DNA from: Paenibacillus paeoniae
Lineage (GTDB): Bacteria; Bacillota; Bacilli; Paenibacillales; Paenibacillaceae
Direction of reading: 5' to 3'
Length of the DNA stretch: 64,000 nt
NCBI RefSeq assembly: GCF_003388735.1
Contig: NZ_QUBQ01000006.1
Span: forward strand, 1-64,000
The notes below the pieces were generated by a model. It did no database searches. It was not told the origin of the DNA and was given only the letters and a program-made list of their open reading frames with translations. Both the position numbers and the translations under genes were made by a program. Shown here piece by piece: positions 25,172 through 33,037 of this stretch. The number at the start of each line of letters is the position of its first letter. The first letter of the stretch is position 1.

Positions 25172-25474
25172 CTATTTCGCTCCTTCCTTGCAATTAAGAC
25201 TTTTTTTCATCATGCATGTATTCTCCGGCCTTGTCAATCGAACCGTACAACTCAAACCCCAGCCTCCAGTATCAAATCGAGCGCCTGAAAGCTCGCGTGT
25301 CAGTGTGGACAACAGGTTGTCCGTTTCTGCTGTTGGATATAGCACCGCACCATCAATGGCATGAGTTAACGCTGCGCCGATATCTACAGTCTCATTACGT
25401 GCATTCCGGTACTGACCTTCCTCTAGTATAGCCAGTGTTTCTTCTGCAACCCTTGCCGCTAAGTTTCTGTTCAT
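25172..25474 (-). pseudogene. Truncated microbial-type PARG (TIGR02452) gene
   Basis: The first roughly 65 residues (NRNLAARVAEETLAILEEGQY, DIGAALTHAIDGAVLYP) match the N-terminal region of microbial-type poly(ADP-ribose) glycohydrolase/TIGR02452 proteins, which normally run to about 270-290 residues. The macrodomain-like catalytic part is entirely missing. After LSGARFDTGG the frame runs into unrelated sequence and stops. It is best read as a non-functional fragment created by a deletion around 25270. Confidence 0.7.
25194..25271 (-). pseudogene. Orphan C-terminal gene end
   Basis: In a different frame from the truncated PARG gene, 25 protein-like codons read YWRLGFELYGSIDKAGEY and end at a TAA at 25194-25196, with a TGA immediately upstream. 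This looks like the tail of a gene that once preceded the DUF4180 gene and lost its body in the deletion that truncated the PARG gene. I cannot identify the family. Confidence 0.4.
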
Positions 25475-25631
25475 CCTCTTCCACCTCTTGAGCCGTCCGC
25501 TTTCTTTTCGTTTCTTAGGTCAATTGTAATGGATGAGGAGCATCAACCCTACCAACCAAATCATTTAAAACAAATTTTCCACTCCTTATTTTAAAATACA
25601 TCGCCAGTGTGTTCATCTATCCTATAAACAA

Positions 25632-25663
25632 ACAAAAAGACCCTCGCGTATGCAGGGTCCTTT
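25632..25663 (-). terminator. Intrinsic terminator of the yojF-bshB2-PAP2 unit
   Basis: On the minus strand GGACCCTGC and the arm AGGGTC form a hairpin followed by TTTTTGTTTG, about 55 bases past the PAP2 stop codon. Confidence 0.75.
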
Positions 25664-25719
25664 ATTTACGTAAAGATGTATCATGATTTGCTCCATCCTC
25701 CATTGAAAAGTGATAAAAA

Positions 25720-26385
25720 TCATGGGGATAGATAGGAACGCTGCCCTTCATGGAGAGGCACTCCGCTGCGGGATTTCAACAATCGCCCGGCCAGTGTAAA
25801 TATAAAATGACCTAGCATCACACCAGCGAATACATCCATAACCACATGCTGCTTGACGAATACTGTAGATAAAATAATGGACCACGAGATGATCCCTATC
25901 CCGATTGTCGTACCGCGACCGATCGCCTTCGATTGACTTGCTGCCCTGAACAACAGATAACTGGACAAGCAATGAATGCTTGGGAAACAATTGAAGGGAG
26001 CGTCATTCGTATAGACGAACATCACTAATCGGCTTAGCAAATCATCGCCTACCAGCTCCGCTCTCGGAACTGTCGTCTGGAAGATCGTGTAGATGACATA
26101 GCACGTCAGAACACTGATGACATAAGCAAGAAGCGTCCGGTAATAGGTCGCACGATCTTTGAAAAAGAAGAAAATAAGCGTCAGATACAAGAAGGGCATC
26201 CATATAGCATATGGAATAATGAAAGCTTTTATAAATGGAATCAAATCGTCCAAATCCGTATATAGCATCCAAACTGCTTGCGGCTCTCTGTTAATGAGAA
26301 CGTAAATGTAACCTAAAGTCGGGATGGCTAGCAGCATCCATAACGGATGAACAAACAGCTTTTTTATTCCGTCCCTTGTCAACAT
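25720..26385 (-). CDS. PAP2-family membrane phosphatase
   Basis: A 221-residue polytopic membrane protein of the PAP2/inositolphosphotransferase type. The conserved acid-phosphatase motifs appear as FNCFPSIHCLSSY and VFVKQHVVMDVFAG (catalytic histidines in SIH and KQHVVMD), between about six transmembrane helices. Lipid phosphate or undecaprenyl-phosphate-type substrates are typical. I start at ATG 26385, preceded by GGGGAGG, rather than the farther ATG at 26430 inside bshB2. It overlaps no neighbour by this choice and lies 20 bases after bshB2. Confidence 0.82.
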   Translation of the reverse strand: MLTRDGIKKLFVHPLWMLLAIPTLGYIYVLINREPQAVWMLYTDLDDLIPFIKAFIIPYAIWMPFLYLTLIFFFFKDRATYYRTLLAYVISVLTCYVIYTIFQTTVPRAELVGDDLLSRLVMFVYTNDAPFNCFPSIHCLSSYLLFRAASQSKAIGRGTTIGIGIISWSIILSTVFVKQHVVMDVFAGVMLGHFIFTLAGRLLKSRSGVPLHEGQRSYLSP

Positions 26386-26405
26386 GGAATTCCTCCCCGG
26401 CAGAT

Positions 26406-27068
26406 CTATGATGGATATCGGTAGGTCCAAAAGCGCTCCGTTCCGAACCGAGCCTCCAGTTCTTGCTGCGACAGCTCATTTTTCCCAAGCAGCTCTGCCG
26501 CTTGGAACTGGGAACGGTGCGATTCGATGGAAGCTACTTTCTGCTTCAAAAACGCTCTTACGTCATAATGAACATCCGGCTTCCCGATCGCTTGCTCATG
26601 ATCTCGGGAGAATGCCAGGCAATGAACGACAGGTCTCTCGCTCGCAGGCAGCTTGCCCACTGTTCGTATGACTGCCGCACCGCACGCATCATGATCCGGA
26701 TGTACGCTATAACCTGGATAGAACGTCACTACAAGAGAAGGATTGAGCTCCTTCAACAACTCGCCGATACGTGTATCCAACACATTCTGGTCTTCAAATT
26801 CTATCATTTTGTCGTGAAATCCAAGCAATCTTAAATCTTGAATGCCAATCGCTTGGCAGGACGATTCCAGCTCCATCTTCCGGATGGCAGGCAGCGTCAC
26901 ACGCGTCGCAAATGGCGGAATACCCATATTTCTACCCATCTCGCCTAATGTCAGGCAAGCATAGGTCACCTGAGCGCCGTTATGAATATGCATAGCCAGC
27001 GTACCAGACAAGCCGAATGCTTCATCATCTGGATGCGGCAGTACTACAAGTATGCGTTGTTCCATCAT
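26406..27068 (-). CDS. bshB2: BshB2, bacillithiol biosynthesis deacetylase
   Basis: A 220-residue zinc-dependent LmbE/PIG-L-family deacetylase. The metal motif LPHPDDEAFG is near the N-terminus and the second motif YSVHPDHDACG near residue 120. By homology to Bacillus BshB2 (YojG) it removes acetyl from GlcNAc-malate in bacillithiol synthesis. GAGGAG lies nine bases before ATG 27068. It follows yojF as in B. subtilis. The fosB gene about 11 kb away uses bacillithiol as thiol donor. Confidence 0.92.
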   Translation of the reverse strand: MMEQRILVVLPHPDDEAFGLSGTLAMHIHNGAQVTYACLTLGEMGRNMGIPPFATRVTLPAIRKMELESSCQAIGIQDLRLLGFHDKMIEFEDQNVLDTRIGELLKELNPSLVVTFYPGYSVHPDHDACGAAVIRTVGKLPASERPVVHCLAFSRDHEQAIGKPDVHYDVRAFLKQKVASIESHRSQFQAAELLGKNELSQQELEARFGTERFWTYRYPS

Positions 27069-27087
27069 ATGTTCCATCTCCTCTCGC

Positions 27088-27432
27088 TTAGAAGGGCTTC
27101 GGGCTTAGCTGCAGGGCTACGATTAACTTCCCTTGGCTGTCATGTCCGGCCAGAATCAGACGCTCGGTCTCCATATCTTCGTAGTGCGTCAGCCCTTCGG
27201 AATAGACCCAGCCGTGCGTCATCTTAAGTCCGACCCGATAGGGCCCGTTGCCAGATATCGCACCATGGCTATAGCGAATCCTTGCGTTGGTCAGGAATGA
27301 GGAGGCAGGATGCTTCGAACTGTCCATGTGGGCGGCATAAGCCCCCGTTGTCTGCTCGATATGAACATACAACTCTTGGTCCTTAAGTTTGTCTATTAGC
27401 TGCTGAACTTTGATGGGTTGGATAAGCTGCAT
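27088..27432 (-). CDS. yojF: YojF family protein (DUF1806)
   Basis: A 114-residue protein of the YojF family (LYVHIEQTTGAYAAHMD, YRVGLKMTHGWVYSEGLTHYE). Its function is not established, but it is conserved immediately upstream of bshB2 in Bacilli, so a link to bacillithiol is likely. AGAGGA lies upstream of the ATG; bshB2 starts 19 bases after its stop. Confidence 0.88.
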   Translation of the reverse strand: MQLIQPIKVQQLIDKLKDQELYVHIEQTTGAYAAHMDSSKHPASSFLTNARIRYSHGAISGNGPYRVGLKMTHGWVYSEGLTHYEDMETERLILAGHDSQGKLIVALQLSPKPF

Positions 27433-27489
27433 GCGAACTCTTCCTCTCTATAGATCATGCCTGTAAAAAGCTGTCATGAAAACTGGACA

Positions 27490-28188
27490 TTAGTCTAGTC
27501 CAACAATCTCCGCCAGTTCTCTCAAATGTTGAATTTCATACGTTGGCTTCACGTCAGTCAAATTCGGCTTTTTAAGCGGATTATACCAGCATGTATCGAT
27601 ACCTGCATTGATGCCTCCTTGCATATCCGAGCTGAGTGAATCGCCGACGATCAGCGCATTGCGGCTGCCCGTCAAGTTCAGCTTGGCAAAAGCAAAATCA
27701 AATATGCCAGGGTTCGGCTTGTGGATACCGGCATCCTCCGATACAATAATATGCTCGAATGCGTCCGCAAGCTCCGAACGACCAATCCGGCTTAGCTGAA
27801 CATCCTTGATTCCGTTCGTAATCACCGCCAGTCGATGCCCTCCCGCCAGAAGCTCTCGGCATATCTCCACGGCGCCATCTAACAGAAATGAGCCCTCTCC
27901 CAAATACCGTAAATACACATCACTAAATTCCTCCGCTGTCCATGCAACGGACAATCCGTTTTCGGCAATCATCCTTGCAAATCTCTCGCTGCGCAGAGAA
28001 GCCATGTCCATCAAGCCCTTCTCATATTCTTGCCACAGCTGCTGATTAATCGTTCTGTAACTGCCTGTCAGCTGTTCAGATACCTCAAGCTTCGCTTCCC
28101 TGAACGCTTCGGTCAGCGCGTGAGCCTCCGATTGCCCGTAATCGTACAACGTATCATCCGCATCAAAAAATATAACATCATATGACAT
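27490..28188 (-). CDS. YjjG-family HAD nucleotidase
   Basis: A 232-residue haloacid-dehalogenase phosphatase. Motif I is FFDADDTLYDYG, motif II VITNG, the lysine is in AGIHKPNPGIF and motif III is IVGDSLSSDMQGG. YjjG-type enzymes remove phosphate from non-canonical pyrimidine nucleotides and act as house-cleaning phosphatases. ATG 28188 follows AGGAGG by ten bases, better than the upstream in-frame start at 28212. Confidence 0.88.
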   Translation of the reverse strand: MSYDVIFFDADDTLYDYGQSEAHALTEAFREAKLEVSEQLTGSYRTINQQLWQEYEKGLMDMASLRSERFARMIAENGLSVAWTAEEFSDVYLRYLGEGSFLLDGAVEICRELLAGGHRLAVITNGIKDVQLSRIGRSELADAFEHIIVSEDAGIHKPNPGIFDFAFAKLNLTGSRNALIVGDSLSSDMQGGINAGIDTCWYNPLKKPNLTDVKPTYEIQHLRELAEIVGLD

Positions 28189-28330
28189 ATCCCAAAATCC
28201 TCCTAGCAACAACTATACGCCGGAAAAACAGGCGTCTCCCCAACGTGAATGAATCATCCATAACTAGCGAACTCTGCTGTCTGCACCGTATCATAGCATA
28301 TCCTGAACTCAGTTGTCCCAGCGCCTTCGC

Positions 28331-29086
28331 TTACTTGCGAGCCATAATAAAGAATCGATGCTCCTTGCTCGTGAAGGAACCGTCCGTCTCGATCTTTGCT
28401 TGGAGCAAACATAGTTCATTATAACATTTTTCAACCGAAAACCCGGAAAACTCCCACTCCAATATTTTTGCAAAATAGACAAAAGCCCCTACATCGTAAA
28501 ATCGCTGCTCCGGGAAAAACTCCGCGCTCTCGCAGATTGCAAACCCTGTTGAAACAAGCTCGCTCACGCTACCCTCCAGATCGAACTTGGAGTCTACAGC
28601 GATCGCCCCATCCCCAAGCAGATAACGAGACATCTCCCTGTTGTTCTGACCGCCTACTTGCTGCGTAATAAACAGGCCGCCCGGCTTTAATATGCGATAG
28701 ACCTCCCCCGGACTATACGATTCATGACGATTCATGACGAGATCGAAAAAACGGTCTTCATACGGCAGTTTCTCATCGTCGTACACTTGCCTGATATCAA
28801 TGCCATATGCCGGAAGCTTCTGCTGACATATGGCCACATTAGGCGGATAAGCTTCTGTAGCGAATGTCCGGCCTGCCGGCGGAGACAGCGATAAGAGAAA
28901 TTCGCCGCCTCCCGTACCCATATCGAGAATTACATCCGAATCATTCATATGGGACTGTACAATTTCTTTATAGCTCCAGGGCAGCTTCTGCTCCGATATT
29001 CGATCGGCAACATAAGAGAAATCCCATCCTTCAAAAACCTGCTGCTCCTCCGACAGCCAATACTATTTTTGTTCTTCTAGCGTCAT
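28331..29086 (-). pseudogene. SAM-dependent methyltransferase with in-frame amber codon
   Basis: The full frame is 251 codons from ATG 29086, which has CAGGAGGG at the right distance. Codon 8 is TAG (29063-29065): the sequence reads MTLEEQK, stop, then YWLSEEQQVFEGWDFSYVADRI and continues in frame into a class I methyltransferase (VILDMGTGGGEFLLSL is the SAM-binding motif; YRILKPGGLFITQQVGG is post-motif). The region between the stop and the first internal ATG (28948) is clearly coding, so either the gene is dead, a downstream start makes an N-terminally shortened protein lacking about 46 residues, or the base is a sequencing error. The methyl acceptor is unknown. Confidence 0.8.
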
Positions 29087-29189
29087 CAGATACCCTCCTG
29101 ATCTAGCTTTCCAAGTACAAGGCCACTTGTTCTTCTTCTCGAGAACAGCAGCTATCAAAATTACGATTAGACCTATATATTACTGCTTG

Positions 29190-29447
29190 TTATTTCGCAG
29201 GCGGAACCTGTCTTTCGAGCGCGTACAGTTCTTCCTCAATAGAGGTCATTCGCTGTTCAATGACATGCCTCGCATCTGCCATCGCTTGATTATAAATATA
29301 AGGAGTCAGCTCCTTCAACATATAATCGAGCAGGTTTTCTCCGGCCAGCTGACCCATCTCCACGGACAGTTCATCATAAACATATTGCTGCAGACCGGAT
29401 ACAAGCTGCAGCTTTTGCTCTCTCGGCAACTTCAAAGGCACCAACAT
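29190..29447 (-). CDS. DUF2164 family protein
   Basis: An 85-residue protein of the DUF2164 family (LKLPREQKLQLVSGLQQYVYDELSVEMGQLAGENLLDYML, PYIYNQAMADARHVIEQRM). Function unknown. ATG 29447 is chosen because GAGGGGG lies three to nine bases upstream; an alternative start twelve codons earlier has no site. Confidence 0.78.
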   Translation of the reverse strand: MLVPLKLPREQKLQLVSGLQQYVYDELSVEMGQLAGENLLDYMLKELTPYIYNQAMADARHVIEQRMTSIEEELYALERQVPPAK

Positions 29448-29535
29448 AAATCCCCCTCTTCTCACCTGTCTTTTCACGATCATATCACAGGTAAGGCGGT
29501 CTCACGAGAGGACTGTCAAACCAATAGTCGAATCA

Positions 29536-30825
29536 TCAGGAAGTTGGCTGAGCCAGAATCGCAGCAGAGGCCTCCCGCAAGGAAAGCAGAACCTCCGTCG
29601 ATAGACTCATATCCTTTAATCGTACTTGACCTTTGGCTGCTTCGTCGCCGCCGATGATAACCACGTAGCGAATACCCTTGCCCGAGGCTGCAGCCAGCGC
29701 TTTCTTCAACCTCCGACCGCTTGATTCCAAGGCTGTCCGAATACCGGCACGTCTTAGCTCCGCCGCTGCCCTCAAGGCTCCGACTTTGCCCTCTTCCCCG
29801 ATAGGTACTACTACTGCTTGGGCTGCCGGCAGTATAAGCGGCCGATCCCGGATCATCTCCAGGATTGCTTCCATGCCAAATGAAAGACCTACCGCCTTGT
29901 ACGCTATCTCCTCCCTACCGATTAGCTTTCCGATAATGGCGTCATAGCGTCCTCCAGCGCCAAGGCTCGATGGATACACACCGCTCGCATCATATAGCTC
30001 ATACACCGTACCGGTATAGAAGGACAGCCCTCGGGATAGGAATGGGTCGAAGATGCAGCGTTGCTCCAAGCCTAGCTCTCGAATCAACCTATCCAGTTCC
30101 GCAACCTCCTGCGTGCCTTGCGAATTCGTAATATTGTACCGGGATGCAACAGCATCCCAAGTGAGTTTCTCTCCTGATGCAAAAGCCAGAATCGCTTGTT
30201 TGACGCCATCACCGATCCCCTTTTGTGCCAGCTCTCTCTCCACCCCTTCCAATCCGATTTTGGCGAGCTTATCAAGCGTCAGCATAACGGAGGACAGATC
30301 GTTGGCCGGTACCCCCATTGCTGCAAGCACGTCACTTAGAAAGCGCTGGTTATTCCAGCGAAGTTCGACGGGAATGTCCAATCTTCCAAAAGCATCGACA
30401 GCCAGTAGCATCAACTCAGCCTCAGCTTCGGGACCGGCTATGCCGACCATATCGACATCGCATTGCAAGAATTCCCTGAGGCGTCCCCGCTTGACTGGTC
30501 CGTCACGAAATACTTTGCCGATCTCATAACGCTTGTATGGCATCTCTAGGCCCGGATTGAGCGCAATGGTTTTCGCGAACGGAATAGTCAGATCGTAGCG
30601 AAGACCCAGACTGCGGCTGCCCTGGTCGGTCAACCTGTACATTTCATTCAGAATTTCGTCCCCTCCCGCATATTTGGAGGCCAGTAAATCCAATTCATTG
30701 AGCACCGCCGTCTCCATCCCCTTGAAGTCATACAGCTCGAATACTTCCGTGAGTATATCCTGTACTTTCTTCCTAAGCGCCTGAGCAGGTCCGATAAAAT
30801 CATAGGTACCTTTTACGTTTTGCAT
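29536..30825 (-). CDS. hisS: Histidyl-tRNA synthetase
   Basis: A 429-residue class II histidyl-tRNA synthetase. Motif 1/2 regions (RYDLTIPFAKTIA, RYEIGKVFRDGP) and the histidine-specific segment FLSRGLSFYTGTVYE are present, and a C-terminal anticodon-binding domain (AVVVPIGEEGKVGALRAAAELRRAGIRTAL) distinguishes it from the regulatory paralogue HisZ. The usual histidine motif reads RGLDYYTG in most bacteria; here it is RGLSFYTG, so it may be a divergent second copy. Start ATG 30825 follows AAGGAG; open frame upstream of it is terminator sequence. Its transcript begins with a His-rich leader peptide and attenuator. Confidence 0.9.
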   Translation of the reverse strand: MQNVKGTYDFIGPAQALRKKVQDILTEVFELYDFKGMETAVLNELDLLASKYAGGDEILNEMYRLTDQGSRSLGLRYDLTIPFAKTIALNPGLEMPYKRYEIGKVFRDGPVKRGRLREFLQCDVDMVGIAGPEAEAELMLLAVDAFGRLDIPVELRWNNQRFLSDVLAAMGVPANDLSSVMLTLDKLAKIGLEGVERELAQKGIGDGVKQAILAFASGEKLTWDAVASRYNITNSQGTQEVAELDRLIRELGLEQRCIFDPFLSRGLSFYTGTVYELYDASGVYPSSLGAGGRYDAIIGKLIGREEIAYKAVGLSFGMEAILEMIRDRPLILPAAQAVVVPIGEEGKVGALRAAAELRRAGIRTALESSGRRLKKALAAASGKGIRYVVIIGGDEAAKGQVRLKDMSLSTEVLLSLREASAAILAQPTS

Positions 30826-30861
30826 AAGTTTCAGCTCCTTTTTAATTGAGGTGTAAAAAAA

Positions 30862-30895
30862 CAAAAAACGCGCAGGACCTCTTGGTCCTGCGCGC
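30862..30895 (-). terminator. Attenuator terminator of hisS
   Basis: Arms CGCGCAGGACC and GGTCCTGCGCG (11 perfect pairs, loop AAGA) are followed by TTTTTTG on the minus strand, only 37 bases before the hisS start. A strong terminator inside the 5' leader of the gene implies regulated readthrough. Confidence 0.9.
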
Positions 30896-30964
30896 TCCAT
30901 ATCTCGCAGGGAGGCCAACGCGAAATGCGCTAGCCCGCCCTGATCCATTCAGGCGTGCTAACGC
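30887..30964 (-). promoter_or_regulatory. His attenuator: mutually exclusive RNA stems
   Basis: Four further segments precede the terminator on the minus-strand transcript. Segment 1 (30952-30964, GCGTTAGCACGCC) can pair with segment 2 (30927-30939, GGCGGGCTAGCGC) with one mismatch; segment 2 plus three extra bases can instead pair with segment 3 (30905-30921, GCGTTGGCCTCCCTGCG); the end of segment 3 (CCTGCG) can pair with CGCAGG at 30887-30892, the left arm of the terminator. A ribosome stalled at the His codons leaves segment 1 free, so 1:2 forms, 3 pairs with the terminator arm and transcription continues. A ribosome reaching the stop codon covers segment 1, 2:3 forms and termination follows. 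Confidence 0.7.
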
Positions 30965-31005
30965 TGCTTGTGATGATGAAGTTGATTCAGCTTGGAGATA
31001 CGCAT
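30958..31005 (-). CDS. hisS leader peptide (three consecutive His codons)
   Basis: A 15-residue open frame, MRISKLNQLHHHKQR, with codons CAT CAT CAC in a row and a TAG stop that lies inside attenuator segment 1. AAGGGG lies nine bases upstream of the ATG. It sits about 30 bases after the predicted transcription start and 130 bases before hisS. Translation of the three histidine codons would sense charged tRNA-His, in the manner of the enteric his leader. It is too short for routine annotation but every element around it fits. Confidence 0.8.
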   Translation of the reverse strand: MRISKLNQLHHHKQR

Positions 31006-31040
31006 AGCTACAAACCCCTTCATAACGTAAAGTAATGCTG

Positions 31041-31069
31041 ATTATAGTAGATATTCCTTTACTATGCAA
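31041..31069 (-). promoter_or_regulatory. hisS promoter
   Basis: On the minus strand TTGCAT (-35) and TATAAT (-10) are separated by exactly 17 bases. Transcription should start near 31034, giving a leader of about 210 bases that contains the His leader peptide and attenuator. Confidence 0.8.
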
Positions 31070-31132
31070 GCGACAGCCTGCTCTTATTCATGCTTTGCCG
31101 CTGAGATGATCATGCAGGTAGATCCTTAACCC

Positions 31133-31531
31133 TTAGGAGAGATGGTATTCGACCGTTTCTATGGTAGCTTCGCTTTTCAGTGAATTGCTGATGACACAAG
31201 TTTGTTCGACAATCGTGATCAGCTTTTGCTTATAATCCGGCTCGATGATGGGAGGGAGCGTCACCAGCACCGTAAAACTCGTAAAGGCATTAAGCTCTCG
31301 GTCGGTCTTGCTTGCCGTCACTTCTACGCTTAGTGGGAACCGCTCGTACTCTATTCCATCCGTCTCCAGCGTCTGCTGAAGAGAGAGCGAGACACATAGT
31401 CCCAGCGCCGATTCCAGCAGCTCCTTAGGCGACAGCCCGATTTGGTTAGACCCATTGCTGCCAATTAATTGCAAGCCCGCTTCGTTATAGATTTCATTTT
31501 GACCGTTCATCAGTTGGATTCTAGTAGTCAT
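31133..31531 (-). CDS. OsmC-family peroxiredoxin-like protein
   Basis: A 132-residue OsmC/Ohr-superfamily protein. The two cysteines expected of the fold occur as LESALGLCVSLSLQQTL and VEQTCVISNSL. Such proteins reduce organic hydroperoxides using small thiols or are related hydrolases; with a bacillithiol pathway nearby the thiol donor may be bacillithiol (inference). The gene stands alone downstream of no obvious operon partner. Confidence 0.85.
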   Translation of the reverse strand: MTTRIQLMNGQNEIYNEAGLQLIGSNGSNQIGLSPKELLESALGLCVSLSLQQTLETDGIEYERFPLSVEVTASKTDRELNAFTSFTVLVTLPPIIEPDYKQKLITIVEQTCVISNSLKSEATIETVEYHLS

Positions 31532-31966
31532 GATAATCTCCTTTCATTACACCGAGCGGCAAGCCATAGAGATTTGGCGATATCAATAGAACGCTTGTTA
31601 CGGACCTTTGGTTCAACTTTTATAAAACAAATTTCTATGTATTCCGTTATTTTTCGATGAATGATGAGGTTATTTGACATATATAAATCCATAGTAACCA
31701 CATAGTATTAATGTAATGGCAAAATAGTAATGCACTTTAATAACCGTGTCAACCTAGAGCTTTCGATAGTAATGCCTTATAACTCCGAAAAGAGACACAC
31801 GTTGAGTTAGTTTTTTATACTTTTCGTGAATGTAAGTGCTTTATTTAACGTTTTCGGCTTCTTTATAAGGAATAAATTGTAATGAATATTTTTTGTTAAG
31901 CTTTATTCAGCCTGCTTACGGAAGGGGTAAATCAGATGAATTGCACAACTGTTTTTGGCAATCATC
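31532..31966. other. AT-rich intergenic region before the ZTP riboswitch
   Basis: About 435 bases between the divergent OsmC and folD transcripts with no convincing gene, repeat or hairpin. A 22-codon frame from 31935 has a GGAAGGGG site but runs through the folD promoter, so I do not treat it as a gene. Confidence 0.5.
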
Positions 31967-31995
31967 TTGACCTTAAATTCGATTGCAGACATAAT
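31967..31995 (+). promoter_or_regulatory. Promoter of the folD-fchA operon
   Basis: TTGACC (-35) and CATAAT (-10) with a 17-base spacer. The predicted transcription start near 32003 lies just before the first base of the ZTP riboswitch. Confidence 0.75.
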
Positions 31996-32011
31996 AGGTG
32001 ATATAAAATTA

Positions 32012-32090
32012 ACGTCGTATGCGACTGGCGAAGAGAGTGGAATGAACCACGAGGAAGCATACGATCGGAAACGATCCGTTCGCCTGGGAA
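32012..32090 (+). ncRNA. ZTP (pfl) riboswitch
   Basis: The conserved pfl-motif core is visible: CGTATGCGACTGGCG, then GTGGAATGAACCAC, the return strand GCATACG pairing with CGTATGC (32057-32063 with 32016-32022), a small hairpin ATCG-GAAA-CGAT, and the closing CGCCTGGG, whose CGCC pairs with GGCG of the first segment as the known pseudoknot. This aptamer senses ZMP/ZTP, which accumulate when 10-formyl-tetrahydrofolate is short, and commonly precedes folD, fhs or purine genes. Its position before folD agrees fully. Confidence 0.92.
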
Positions 32091-32098
32091 AAGTATCT

Positions 32099-32139
32099 GC
32101 AGCCGGCTCATCATGAGCTGATGCGGATGCTTTTTTTCG
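32099..32139 (+). terminator. Expression-platform terminator of the ZTP riboswitch
   Basis: An imperfect hairpin (GCA-CCG-GCTCA with TGAGC-CGG-TGC, one bulge) is followed by TTTTTTT, immediately after the aptamer and 20 bases before the folD ribosome binding site. Ligand binding would be expected to prevent this terminator. Confidence 0.8.
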
Positions 32140-32176
32140 TTTTATTCGAAAATTTCTCGCTGAGGAGGATGTAAAG

Positions 32177-33037
32177 ATGGGATTGTTGATGAAAGCAAAG
32201 GAAGCAGCGGATCGCGTCTACACGGAGATTATAGCTGAGGTAAGTGCGCTTGGCATGAAGGGCATTAAGCCCCATTTGGCCACGATTATTGTCGAGGGGG
32301 ATCCCGCTTCGGCCTATTATGCAGAAGCAAAGCGGAGAATTGCCGAGCGGCTTGACGTATCCTTTCACCTTCATGCTTTCAAGGCTGACGTAGAAGAAGT
32401 CGAAATCTTGGCACTCATCCGCCAGCTGAACGAAGACAAAACCGTACATGGCATCATGCTGGAGCTCCCACTACCTCAGCATATCTCGACAAGAAGAATC
32501 GAGCGAGAGATTCATCCATGCAAAGATATCGACGGCGTGACGCCGCAAAACAAACTGGCGACGATGACGGGAGAAGCAGGCCTGTATCCCGCGACTCCTC
32601 AAGCCTGCATCTATTTGTTGAAGCACTACAACTTCGCTTTGGAAGGCAAAAACGTTACATTGATCGGCAGAGGCAAGACGGTCGGCCTCCCTCTCTTCCA
32701 CCTGCTTCAACGGGAGCAGGCTACTGTCACCGTCTGTCACTCCCACACGCCAGATATCGCTTCTCATTTAAGTCATGCTGATATTGCTTTTCTGGCCGTT
32801 GGCAGGCCGAACTGGGTCACCCCGGCTATGGTCCATGACAAGCTGATTGTGGTGGACGCCGGCATCAATGAAACCGAGGACGGCCTTATTACCGGAGATG
32901 GCGCCGCCGATCTGGACGCCTATGTCGCTGCCGTATCCCCGGTGCCAGGCGGTGTAGGTACATTGACTACGGCCAACCTGTTCCAAAACCTGATGAAAGC
33001 TGTTCGTATCCAACAAGACAAGGAGGAGCAGCTATGA
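32177..33037 (+). CDS. folD: FolD, methylene-THF dehydrogenase/cyclohydrolase
   Basis: A 286-residue bifunctional enzyme interconverting 5,10-methylene-, 5,10-methenyl- and 10-formyl-tetrahydrofolate with NADP. Conserved pieces: ASAYYAEAKRRIAE (substrate lysine region; the usual YxxxK), VHGIMLELPLPQHI, PCKDIDGVTPQNKL, and the Rossmann GRGKTVGLPLFHLL, then PVPGGVGTLTTANL. The common GRSNIVGKP is here GRGKTVGLP. GAGGAGG lies before ATG 32177. The next gene overlaps by four bases. Confidence 0.93.
   Translation: MGLLMKAKEAADRVYTEIIAEVSALGMKGIKPHLATIIVEGDPASAYYAEAKRRIAERLDVSFHLHAFKADVEEVEILALIRQLNEDKTVHGIMLELPLPQHISTRRIEREIHPCKDIDGVTPQNKLATMTGEAGLYPATPQACIYLLKHYNFALEGKNVTLIGRGKTVGLPLFHLLQREQATVTVCHSHTPDIASHLSHADIAFLAVGRPNWVTPAMVHDKLIVVDAGINETEDGLITGDGAADLDAYVAAVSPVPGGVGTLTTANLFQNLMKAVRIQQDKEEQL

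Noticed and set aside
30842..31069. A 75-codon minus-strand frame over the hisS leader
   Set aside because: It reads through the attenuator hairpins and terminator in a frame different from the leader peptide and has no ribosome binding site.
30825..31070. A T-box riboswitch ahead of hisS
   Set aside because: The expected antiterminator sequence (TGGTACCGCG-like) and stem I marks are absent, while a leader peptide with three His codons and matching alternative stems is present.
31935..32000. A 21-residue frame with a GGAAGGGG site upstream of folD
   Set aside because: It spans the -35 and -10 elements of the folD promoter, so it would not be on that transcript, and its sequence has no pattern.
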